A DNA stretch of 15,540 bases. Source: Ectocarpus siliculosus (lineage: Eukaryota > Sar > Phaeophyceae > Ectocarpales > Ectocarpaceae). This document shows, one piece after another, positions 7,519 through 13,966 of this stretch. The stretch spans positions 1 through 15,540 of the forward strand of contig FN648958.1 in NCBI GenBank assembly GCA_000310025.1, in the 5' to 3' direction. How positions within the stretch are numbered: position 1 is the first letter of the stretch; each line of letters begins with the position of its first letter. Made by a program: the position numbers and the translations under genes. Below the pieces are notes generated by a model, which had not been told where the DNA came from, ran no database searches, and saw nothing but the letters and a program-made list of their open reading frames with translations.

Positions 7519-8319
7519 TGTAGTCCTCTCGTCGACTCCTACCTCGTCTTCACGGGGGAGGAACAAAAACGTGTGGGTGTCGCTGTCAACCAGGCAGAGG
7601 CTATGTTGCCGCACGTCCTCATCGATCTGTTGAGGGACATGCGCTCTCGCGCGCAGACTGCGTCCTCTTTGGCGGAACGTATTGAGCTCACTCGGGACGT
7701 CGCTTTGTTTTCGCTGGCGTTCGCCTCCATGCGGCGAGGCCATGATCTCTCCTTCACTATGGGATCGCAAGTTCTGCGGTTGCCCGCGGGGCAGGGTCTG
7801 ATTTTCAACTTCCAGTTTGGCAAGACCCTCCGCGACTCTGTTGATGCCGTGGTCGTGCGTCCGGACATCGCTTACCCGTCTATTTGTGCGGTAAGCAATG
7901 TTACGGCCTACATCAGTGCGGCGGAGGGTATTGGCTGGGATTTGTCCCAAGGGCATCTGTTTCCTATCGTTCTGCTGGATGGAACTCGGGGCTGCGCTCC
8001 GCTTACGGCGGTTCAGATGACGGCTGCCCTACAAGGGCATCTGCGAGCGGCGGGACTGCCGCACCGCTACACTATGCACTCGTTCCGCGTCGGAGGTTCT
8101 GTAGCGCAGTCGCTTGACGGAACGGCGATGGACGCTATCATGAAAATGGCCGGGTGGCGTACGGAGAGTGTAGCGAAGCGATATGTTGGCGCCACTACTA
8201 GTGTGGGGGCAACGGGTTCCAAGAGGATCCGTAGCGAGCTGTACGCAGACTCAAACGCGTTGCCGTTGTCAGCTGACTTCACATGCGATTTCTCTGCGTG
8301 TGCTCGCCGCGAAAAATAA
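7519..8319 (+). CDS. Tyrosine recombinase catalytic domain of the DIRS-like element
   Basis: Frame 1 is open from 7519 to TAA at 8317-8319. Counting from 6862, the catalytic set is visible. The first Arg is in SMRRGHDL (codon 291 or 292, 7732-7737), and a Lys is in FGKTLRDS (7822). H-x-x-R is in MHSFRVGGS (8077 and 8086). W stands in the second His position in AGWRT (8155), and the nucleophile Tyr is in KRYVG (codon 441, 8182). Spacing from HxxR to Tyr is as in active family members. In DIRS elements this enzyme integrates circular cDNA without a target-site duplication. The ORF ends inside an AATAAA hexamer. Apart from the upstream TGA the domain looks intact. A phage or Crypton integrase is less likely given the adjacent RT. 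Confidence 0.9.
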   Translation, partial: CSPLVDSYLVFTGEEQKRVGVAVNQAEAMLPHVLIDLLRDMRSRAQTASSLAERIELTRDVALFSLAFASMRRGHDLSFTMGSQVLRLPAGQGLIFNFQFGKTLRDSVDAVVVRPDIAYPSICAVSNVTAYISAAEGIGWDLSQGHLFPIVLLDGTRGCAPLTAVQMTAALQGHLRAAGLPHRYTMHSFRVGGSVAQSLDGTAMDAIMKMAGWRTESVAKRYVGATTSVGATGSKRIRSELYADSNALPLSADFTCDFSACARREK

Positions 8320-8320
8320 A
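8315..8320 (+). promoter_or_regulatory. Candidate polyadenylation signal AATAAA
   Basis: AATAAA overlaps the recombinase stop codon (TAA 8317-8319). A GT-rich stretch (GTTTGGGTGGG, 8325-8335) follows immediately, a plausible downstream element. This suggests a transcript ending very close to the recombinase stop. Confidence 0.5.
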
Positions 8321-8814
8321 GAAAGTTTGGGTGGGCGAGACCTAGCTTAGATGCGTGAGTGGTCAATAACTAAGATGTGACAGATCGGATAATTAACAAG
8401 AAAGTAATGGGCGGGACCACAGGCCGGCGCAGGAGGCCTCACCCAACCAAATCCAATACTTACATTGAATGATCTGGGTAAGGGATAAGAATACAACAGT
8501 AATCTCGGATTTGAGACGCATCTAGATTTCGGAACGAAATCAGGAAGAGTCAGATATTCCAGAAAGGATGTTGGAAAATGACCCCACCTAGTTTAGTCCC
8601 CCTTTTCTCTCCCGAAATACGCCGGAGCAGAGAAGAAGGGGTATATTTGAGACCATCCCACCCGCCCTACACAATGCTTACGATATTCATGAACTTGCTG
8701 ATCATTCAATATCTTTGCACCCAGCCCAAAGGGTTACTTGTGGCGAGGCCCTCCTGCAGGCGCAGGAGGCCTCACCCAACCAAATCCAATACTTACATTG
8801 AATGATCTGGGTAA
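8321..8814. other. Spacer between the two retroelements
   Basis: No gene is seen; a 75-codon frame at 8578-8805 has no recognisable features. The stretch contains both copies of a 74-bp direct repeat, a 7-bp hairpin (GATTTCG/CGAAATC, 8525-8541) and a larger G+C-rich imperfect hairpin (8745-8773). The right terminus of the DIRS-like element and the 5' LTR of the Gypsy element would be expected here. Neither can be proved, because the 3' LTR lies beyond the window and I could not identify a primer-binding site. Confidence 0.5.
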
Positions 8815-8832
8815 GGGATAAGAATACAACAG
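8426..8832. repeat. 74-bp perfect direct repeat, copies 333 bp apart
   Basis: Bases 8426-8499 and 8759-8832 are identical by eye (start GGCGCAGGAGGCC, end AAGAATACAACAG). They diverge sharply on both sides, with 259 unrelated bases between (8500-8758). The second copy runs into the sequence where the Gag frame opens (8815). Possible explanations are the conserved ends of two related LTRs or solo-LTR remnants, a segmental duplication, or a duplication created by an insertion. The exact identity indicates recent origin. Confidence 0.9.
8745..8773. repeat. G+C-rich imperfect hairpin at the left edge of the second 74-bp copy
   Basis: GAGGCCCTCCTGC (8745-8757) pairs with GCAGGAGGCCTC (8762-8773), with a single bulged C and a 4-base loop. 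The right arm is part of the 74-bp repeat; the left arm is unique to this copy. Confidence 0.55.
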
Positions 8833-9574
8833 GATTTCAGGGGTGATGGTCAAGGAGGGGAGGGTACTAGACAGAACAGTGGAGGGGATGAAAGAGCAAT
8901 TTTCCACCAAGGGCAGGTACCACCGCCTCAGCAGTGGCAGCCACAGCAGCAGCAACTATTACAGCAGCAGCCGCAGCAACAGCAGTCGCAGCAACAGCAG
9001 TCGCAGCAACAGCAGTCGCAGCAGCAGCAGTGGCAACCGCAACCGCCACCGCCGCAAATGCAGGCGCCACAGCAGTACTGGTCACAGGGAGGGGGGGGGG
9101 CATGACGGGGGTCCTCAAGGTGGCACGGTCTACCAAGACCAGAAGGGCAACTTCCACACTGGAAGGTGGGTGGGAGTTGACAAAGGGGGTGATGTGTCTG
9201 TCAAGGAGGAAGTGAAGGAGGAAGAGGTGTTGAGGGAAGAAAATACTACACACGTTGATGACAAGCTACAAACAGAGTTCCAGGAAGAGTTGTCGAACAA
9301 GGAGAAGGAAATCGAAGCTCTGAAGCAGAAGTTGGCTGAAATGGGAGGTCAGTTCAAACAGCTGAGCCTCCAGGACTCTGACGTAAGGCCTGTCAACCAA
9401 AAGCAGCAAGATGTTGTATCAACGCCCGTAGCGACGGTTGATAAAGAACCGGAAGGTGTCACGATTCAGCCGTTGACAGAGAGGATGAAACAAAAGATCA
9501 TGACGGGTTACGTGACGATAAACATGAAGGACTGGACAAAACTCCCTTTGATACCACTCTCTGAGTCGCCATGA
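8815..9574 (+). CDS. Gag N-terminal region of the Gypsy element (poly-Q part, then coiled-coil part, frame change at G10)
   Basis: Frame 1 is open from 8815 and gives a natural-looking Gag start: DFRGDGQGGEGTRQNSGGDE, a Pro/Gln tract of about 35 residues (from 8923) and APQQYWSQGGGG. At the G10 run 9091-9100 this frame meets a TGA, while frame 2 continues with DGGPQGGTVYQDQKGNF, an acidic stretch and a coiled-coil-like segment (ELSNKEKEIEALKQKLAE) to the TGA at 9572-9574. Frame 2 also has an ATG at 8846, but before the G run it reads as Ser/Arg/Asn repeats, the shadow of the CAG codons. I therefore prefer frame 1 upstream. No in-frame ATG is near the start of frame 1, so the true initiation site is not seen. 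Confidence 0.6.
8929..9036. repeat. CAG/CAA repeat tract with 15-bp units
   Basis: Three exact copies of CAGCAACAGCAGTCG lie at 8974-8988, 8989-9003 and 9004-9018, then a variant CAGCAGCAGCAGTGG. They are flanked by further CAG/CAA codons from 8929. In frame 1 this encodes a poly-glutamine tract (QQQQS units) of the Gag N-terminus. Such tracts change length by slippage. Confidence 0.9.
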
Positions 9575-10534
9575 GAGTTGGTTTCTTTCAACCGAAGGTT
9601 GGAAGAGACGGTCAATGATGTGATGTTGGCGGTGGGAGATTACAATGGTTGGTGGGTGCCGGGATGGGAAAAACCTGTGCACAGACATCTGATGACTTCC
9701 GTCACCCGATCCATGTCCGCTGCCCAGACGATGACGTTCCGCGAGAAGATAGACAAGGTCTTCTCGGATACGTCGGAGAAGATGGCAAGAGGGTCGACAG
9801 GTAGAGAGGCCTTGACATTCTTGACTTCGGCGTTGGGGAGGGTTGTGAGTTCATCCTCGCCCGAGAAGTTGGTGTACGACTTGCAGACTTTTACGGTACC
9901 GACTGGAACGCCGTATAGTGAGTACCTGACTACCTTGCACGGGTTGGTGCACAATGTTCGAAACTTGGGAATTGTGACGCCGCAGGATAACACCATTCAA
10001 CTGGCAGTGAGAGAGAGTGTGTCCGATCAATACAGTGTCCTGACCGCTTCTGTGTTTAAGGGCAAGCAGTTGGGGTTGGTGCCGTTCGATAACATCGACA
10101 CCTTGATGCAGGAATTGCGAAATTTCGAGGCGGTGAAGGGGGGGGCCACGACTCCAACGCGGAGGTCGGCTCAGGTAAAGGGTTCCTCGGGGGGGAGGCA
10201 GGGACAGAAAAGGGATGGAGGAGGGGGGACAGGGTCAGGTGGAACGAATACCTTTCGGTCCGCGTCTCCGGGCAGGTTGGATGGTGGATATGGGGGGAGA
10301 AGGGTGATGACGGTGGACGAGGTCGATTGTGAAGATGAATGTGCAGAGTTTCAAAGAGTCTATGACATTCACGTGTCGCCTCGCACTAACAGCCAAATGA
10401 AGGATTGTCCCTTTTTCGCGTGGTTTACGTCTGTCGAGGAAAAGGACAGGCACCGGCGGGCATTCGGGTCAAGATGTTTGAAGTGTGGTAGTGAAGGACA
10501 CTTTGTGCGTGATTGTGACAAGGGTTACATTTAA
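9575..10534 (+). CDS. Gag capsid-like core and CCHC nucleocapsid of the Gypsy element
   Basis: Frame 2 continues directly after the in-frame TGA at 9572; a TTG at 9578 is not a credible start. The first 190 residues are mostly helical (LEETVNDVMLAVGDYNGWW, REALTFLTSALGRVV, YSEYLTTLHGLVHNVRNLG), matching the position and style of the retrotransposon capsid domain. A Gly/Arg/Ser linker follows. Near the end C-x2-C-x4-H-x4-C (CLKCGSEGHFVRDC, 10475-10516) is a perfect zinc knuckle for RNA packaging, and the ORF ends 18 bases later with TAA (10532-10534). Protein-like sequence resumes in the same frame further on. It would form the particle in the cytoplasm. Confidence 0.85.
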   Translation, partial: ELVSFNRRLEETVNDVMLAVGDYNGWWVPGWEKPVHRHLMTSVTRSMSAAQTMTFREKIDKVFSDTSEKMARGSTGREALTFLTSALGRVVSSSSPEKLVYDLQTFTVPTGTPYSEYLTTLHGLVHNVRNLGIVTPQDNTIQLAVRESVSDQYSVLTASVFKGKQLGLVPFDNIDTLMQELRNFEAVKGGATTPTRRSAQVKGSSGGRQGQKRDGGGGTGSGGTNTFRSASPGRLDGGYGGRRVMTVDEVDCEDECAEFQRVYDIHVSPRTNSQMKDCPFFAWFTSVEEKDRHRRAFGSRCLKCGSEGHFVRDCDKGYI

Positions 10535-10675
10535 CGCCCTCAAACATGTTGAACCGTAATTTTGGCAAACGGGTCACCGGCTGAAGTCAAGGCAAGGTGG
10601 GATCGATGGTTGAATCGCCTGAAGCAGTGGCAAGCACATCGTACGGAGGAAAGGAGGAGGGAGAGAAATAATTGA
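10535..10675 (+). other. Gag-Pol junction: same frame, with TAA, TGA and TGA
   Basis: After the Gag TAA (10532) frame 2 reads five codons to a TGA (10550-10552). It then gives about 40 protein-like residues (SPAEVKARWDRWLNRLKQ, HRTEERRREN) to a TGA (10673-10675), and then the long Pol frame. Gag and Pol are thus in one frame with three stops between. The middle segment looks like true coding sequence. It could be the start of a separately initiated Pol (there is no ATG in it), or the Pol N-terminus with a nonsense mutation. Confidence 0.5.
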
Positions 10676-13600
10676 TGGTGCGACGGTCCGTTGGCCAGCT
10701 TGCCGGCAGCACCTTGGCCGAACTGCTTTGTGGGTGGTCAAGCAGAAGAGAAGGGTGAAGGGGGGGGAAGATATTGCGAGAATAACAAAGAATTCCGCGG
10801 GGAGGAGGTGAAGGGTGAAAGGGGTAGAAGATATAGCGAGAATAACAAAGAATTCCGCGGGGAGGAGGTGAAGGGTGAAGGGGGTGAAAGATATGGCGTG
10901 AATAACAAAGAATTCCGCAGGGTGGAGGTGCAGGGTGAAAGAGGTCCCGGGTATTATCATGACGAAAAGAAATGCCGCGGGCAGATGGGAAGAAAGCAGA
11001 GCCAAGGGCCGGGATCAAAGAAGAATCTCGGGGCGGCTGGGGTAAGCGCAGAACAATCATCACGCGAGAACATCCAGGACGACTCGCAGAAGGAGATTGT
11101 AGAGGAGGAGGGGGCCCGTTCGGTGGTGCACAACACCGAGGGTGATGGCCTGGCGACGAGGAGCTTCTCGTCCAACCACGGTAAGCGACGTTTGTCAGTA
11201 TCTAAGGAGTATTCCAAGCAGGGTGGAAGTAATTATCCCAAGCTGCATGTGGTTTCGGGTGCTGATAAATTGAACTGCACGGGTGTCGACCGTGGGAGCA
11301 AGAATGTATTGGGGAGTAGGCCCCCGCAAGAAATTCTTGGTCATAGTGTTTCGCAAGATGCACGTGTACAGCTTCAGGAAATAATCACTAGTAAGACAAA
11401 CAGGATTTTTCCAGAAGTAGGGGTGACAAGCACGCCCCCTTCGTCCGATCAAACGAAGTCTAGCATTGACAAAAAGGGAAATGTTGGTGGCAATGCAAAA
11501 CCAGCGGGGAATGCGTTAACCTCTCAACGTAAGAAAATACGCAAGGCAAATTCTCCGAGGACAGTGAAATATCCGCCGGATCCCCAACCGGAGCACACTG
11601 TTGGTCGAAATGGTGCCAAAAAGGGGTCGATTAATCGGGACACTAGAATGGAAAAAAGCGTTACCGTTGATCGTGCTGGAAGCAAGCAGAACCATGAAAC
11701 TGTTGCTTTACAAGTGATAAGAGAAGAGGGCGTGATAGGGGATGCATCCGCCTCTGACAATTCTCTCAAGCGTGAGGTTGAGGTAACAGCGCAGGAGGGA
11801 GGGAATTTTGGTGAAACACAAGAAGGAACAGATCGCGTTTTTGCCGTACAAGTATCTGTTAGTTCTGTGTCAGGACAAAGAAGTGATGCGGTGTATCCTC
11901 CGCCTCCTTTTACGTTTGCTGCAGGTGAAGCGGTGGACTACCTGTCACCATTTACTCGGTCGGTCGGTGGGGATTTGACGATGGATCGACACCGGCATAC
12001 GACAAGAGTGCAAGTGTTCGCGGGGTCAAGAGCGACCAAGATGATGTCGTGGGAGGCTCTGTTGGATACGGGAAGTCCGGCATCGTTTGTACAAGAAAGG
12101 TGTGTGCAAAAGATGTTGGCATGCGGTTCTGCTTCAGATGATAGCATCGAAACAGGGCTGAATAAGAAATGGGGTGGGTTCCATGGGGTGCCGTTGGTTA
12201 CTGATCGAAGAATGCGATTAAATATTGAAATGTGGAAGGGCGGAAAATCAGCGCCGGTTCATTTTGGTACACCGACGGTACGGACGAGTGTGTATGCGTA
12301 TATCGTGCCAGACGCAGCCATGGGACATGATCTGATACTAGGGAGGGATAGCTGGGCTGATTTTCCAGTTCGCAGATTCCAAGACGTGTCGGACACAGAA
12401 ACAATTGTCACTTTTGTCGGTTCAAATACGGATAAAGTGGCAGGTGATCACCGCTTTGATGAATGGGTGGGTAATGCGGTGGGTATGGTGGAAACGGAAG
12501 GTGATGGAAAGGTGGTGGTGAAATCTAATGGTAGTAGACGACGGCTTCCAAATGCAATGTCATGGGTGGAGGTAAAATTGACCAACCTAGATGGCAGTGA
12601 CGCGGCGGTAGGGACGTACCGTGTGCAATTTGGGAAGAAGTGGTTCCCGCAGGAAGCATTAGTCGAAAATGGCACGTCTGAAATTCCTCGGAGAAGGGTA
12701 GGGGACAGCTCGTGTCTGGTGAAACCAAACGATATTTTGGGGTATGGTGGTGAACCCCTGGAGGTGGTAAATTTGGATGATGCTCGTTTGGTGGAAAATG
12801 AGGAATTCAAAAATGTGTTTGCGGTTCAGGAAGGTGAAGAGGCTGACATGCCTAACGACGAACCTCCCGCTGATGTTATGTCTTCTTTGGATGGGGCGCA
12901 ACAGGTGGCGTTCAGGCGGTTGTGGCAGAGGGTGCCTCCGCACATTCGAGACGTCCATTTCGACTTCAATGCGAAACTGTGGGAGCCGGAGGACATTGAC
13001 AAACTAGGTGATTTGTTGTGCAAATTTGAGCATCGTTTTTCGAAGGGTGGTTCGGATTTAGGACGGGCGACGGTGGATCCGTGTCGAATCATTTTGAAGC
13101 CGGGGGCACAGCCAGTGCGGCAGAGACCATACCGCTATTCGCCGGTTATGAACGAAAAGGTGCAGATCGAAATTGACAAATTGCTGTTGGCGGGTGTGTT
13201 GCGGAGATCGTACAGCAATTGGGCGAGTCCGTTGGTGGTAGTCGCGAAGGCGAACGGTGGTGTGCGGTTGACGGTCAACTATAAGCGCATCAATAAAATG
13301 AGTGTAATCCCTAAATTGCCCATTCCAATAGTGGAGGATATTTTGGCGGAATTGGACAAATCGAAAATCTTCAGTACGCTGGATTTGGTCAGTGGGTTTT
13401 TCCAGTGCAGTATTGAAGAGGACAGCATTCCGATCACTGCTGTTATCACGTCTACGGGGTTGTACGAATTTTTATCCGTGCCGCAAGGTCTCAGTAGTAG
13501 TCCTGGATGGTTTCATTCGGTGATGGCCAGAGTATGTGACGGACTGGAACGTGTGCGTCTGTTTATTGATGACGTGATCGTTTTTTCCAGGGACGGGGCA

Positions 13601-13966
13601 GAACACGTGCGCGACCTGGAGAGGTTTTTCGAGCGCATGGTCAAGTTCAACCTGAAACTGGCACCCAAGAAGACGAACCTGGGGGTGAAGGTGGTGACGT
13701 TCTTGGGACATCAAGTCACGGCGGAAGGGATCGGGCCGGACCCGGGAAAGGTCAGACCGCTGCGTGAAGTGCCAATGCCCACTCATGTTAGCCAGCTGCG
13801 ATCGTTGTTGGGGTCTTTGTCGTACTATCGAAAGTTTCTGAGGAACATGTCGGCAAAATTGAAACCGATCAATGCGATGCTGAAAAAGGGGGCGAAGTTT
13901 GCATTCACGGCTGATCATGTGGCTGTGGTGAGGAAAATGATGGATATTTTGTCAGGTCCTGCCTGA
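10676..13966 (+). CDS. Pol polyprotein of the Gypsy element: protease and reverse transcriptase
   Basis: Frame 2 runs from after the TGA at 10673 to a TGA at 13964-13966; a TTG at 10691 is not taken as a start. The first ~400 residues are a charged, disordered-looking extension that includes four 20-residue repeats. The aspartic protease has LLDTGSPASF (catalytic Asp at codon 464, 12065) and the supporting HDLILGRDSW (about codons 551-560). The RT has NWASPLVVVAK and VRLTVNYKRIN. Motif A is STLDLVSGFFQ (Asp at 13382), motif B is VPQGLSSSPGWF and motif C is LFIDDVIVFS (Asp pair 13568-13573). NLGVKVVTFLGHQVTAEGI and QLRSLLGSLSYYRKFL, the Gypsy connection, follow. The frame ends abruptly at SGPA before RNase H, which continues in frame 3. 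Motif C is FIDD in place of the common Y-x-DD. Confidence 0.93.
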   Translation, partial: WCDGPLASLPAAPWPNCFVGGQAEEKGEGGGRYCENNKEFRGEEVKGERGRRYSENNKEFRGEEVKGEGGERYGVNNKEFRRVEVQGERGPGYYHDEKKCRGQMGRKQSQGPGSKKNLGAAGVSAEQSSRENIQDDSQKEIVEEEGARSVVHNTEGDGLATRSFSSNHGKRRLSVSKEYSKQGGSNYPKLHVVSGADKLNCTGVDRGSKNVLGSRPPQEILGHSVSQDARVQLQEIITSKTNRIFPEVGVTSTPPSSDQTKSSIDKKGNVGGNAKPAGNALTSQRKKIRKANSPRTVKYPPDPQPEHTVGRNGAKKGSINRDTRMEKSVTVDRAGSKQNHETVALQVIREEGVIGDASASDNSLKREVEVTAQEGGNFGETQEGTDRVFAVQVSVSSVSGQRSDAVYPPPPFTFAAGEAVDYLSPFTRSVGGDLTMDRHRHTTRVQVFAGSRATKMMSWEALLDTGSPASFVQERCVQKMLACGSASDDSIETGLNKKWGGFHGVPLVTDRRMRLNIEMWKGGKSAPVHFGTPTVRTSVYAYIVPDAAMGHDLILGRDSWADFPVRRFQDVSDTETIVTFVGSNTDKVAGDHRFDEWVGNAVGMVETEGDGKVVVKSNGSRRRLPNAMSWVEVKLTNLDGSDAAVGTYRVQFGKKWFPQEALVENGTSEIPRRRVGDSSCLVKPNDILGYGGEPLEVVNLDDARLVENEEFKNVFAVQEGEEADMPNDEPPADVMSSLDGAQQVAFRRLWQRVPPHIRDVHFDFNAKLWEPEDIDKLGDLLCKFEHRFSKGGSDLGRATVDPCRIILKPGAQPVRQRPYRYSPVMNEKVQIEIDKLLLAGVLRRSYSNWASPLVVVAKANGGVRLTVNYKRINKMSVIPKLPIPIVEDILAELDKSKIFSTLDLVSGFFQCSIEEDSIPITAVITSTGLYEFLSVPQGLSSSPGWFHSVMARVCDGLERVRLFIDDVIVFSRDGAEHVRDLERFFERMVKFNLKLAPKKTNLGVKVVTFLGHQVTAEGIGPDPGKVRPLREVPMPTHVSQLRSLLGSLSYYRKFLRNMSAKLKPINAMLKKGAKFAFTADHVAVVRKMMDILSGPA
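10741..10980. repeat. 60-bp tandem repeat (20-residue units) in the Pol N-terminus
   Basis: Four consecutive 60-bp blocks (10741, 10801, 10861 and 10921) align without gaps. The core AATAACAAAGAATTCCGC is exact in the first three; the fourth is diverged. The period is a multiple of three and the blocks encode units with NNKEFR and a KGE-G-RY pattern. This supports real translation of this frame, since repeat expansion kept the frame open. Its function is unknown. Confidence 0.9.

Larger units (their letters stand above)
2372..8320 (+). mobile_element. DIRS-like retrotransposon (tyrosine-recombinase type), interrupted
   Basis: The order is Gag-like zinc-knuckle ORF, reverse transcriptase, RNase H, C-terminal domain, then tyrosine recombinase, all on + strand. 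RT followed by a tyrosine recombinase in place of a DDE integrase defines the DIRS order (DIRS1, PAT and Ngaro groups). The RT has YLDD and the recombinase keeps R, H-x-x-R, W and Y, so the class call is firm. The group within the order is not settled because neither the inverted termini nor the split direct repeats that distinguish groups were found. Outer bounds are approximate: the left is the first plausible open frame and the right is the AATAAA signal. Gag, the RT/RNase H junction and the recombinase each carry one interruption. Confidence 0.85.

Noticed and set aside
6952-7956. 334-codon ORF on the minus strand
   Set aside because: It lies antisense over the zinc finger, core-binding and early catalytic parts of the recombinase, crosses the TGA site, and its translation shows no domain. 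It is a shadow of the G+C-rich codon pattern.
7519-8319. Phage or bacterial integrase
   Set aside because: The R, HxxR, W, Y set alone would allow it, but it lies directly downstream of a DIRS-type RT-RNase H in the same frame, in eukaryotic repeat DNA.
8426-8832. Pair of complete LTRs flanking a tiny element
   Set aside because: The copies are only 74 bp and enclose 259 bp without coding content or a visible primer-binding site, so a full LTR pair is not supported.
8843-9090. Ser/Arg/Asn-repeat N-terminus of Gag in frame 2
   Set aside because: Frame 1 over the same DNA gives an ordinary poly-Gln Gag N-terminus; the Ser/Arg reading is the offset frame of CAG/CAA codons.
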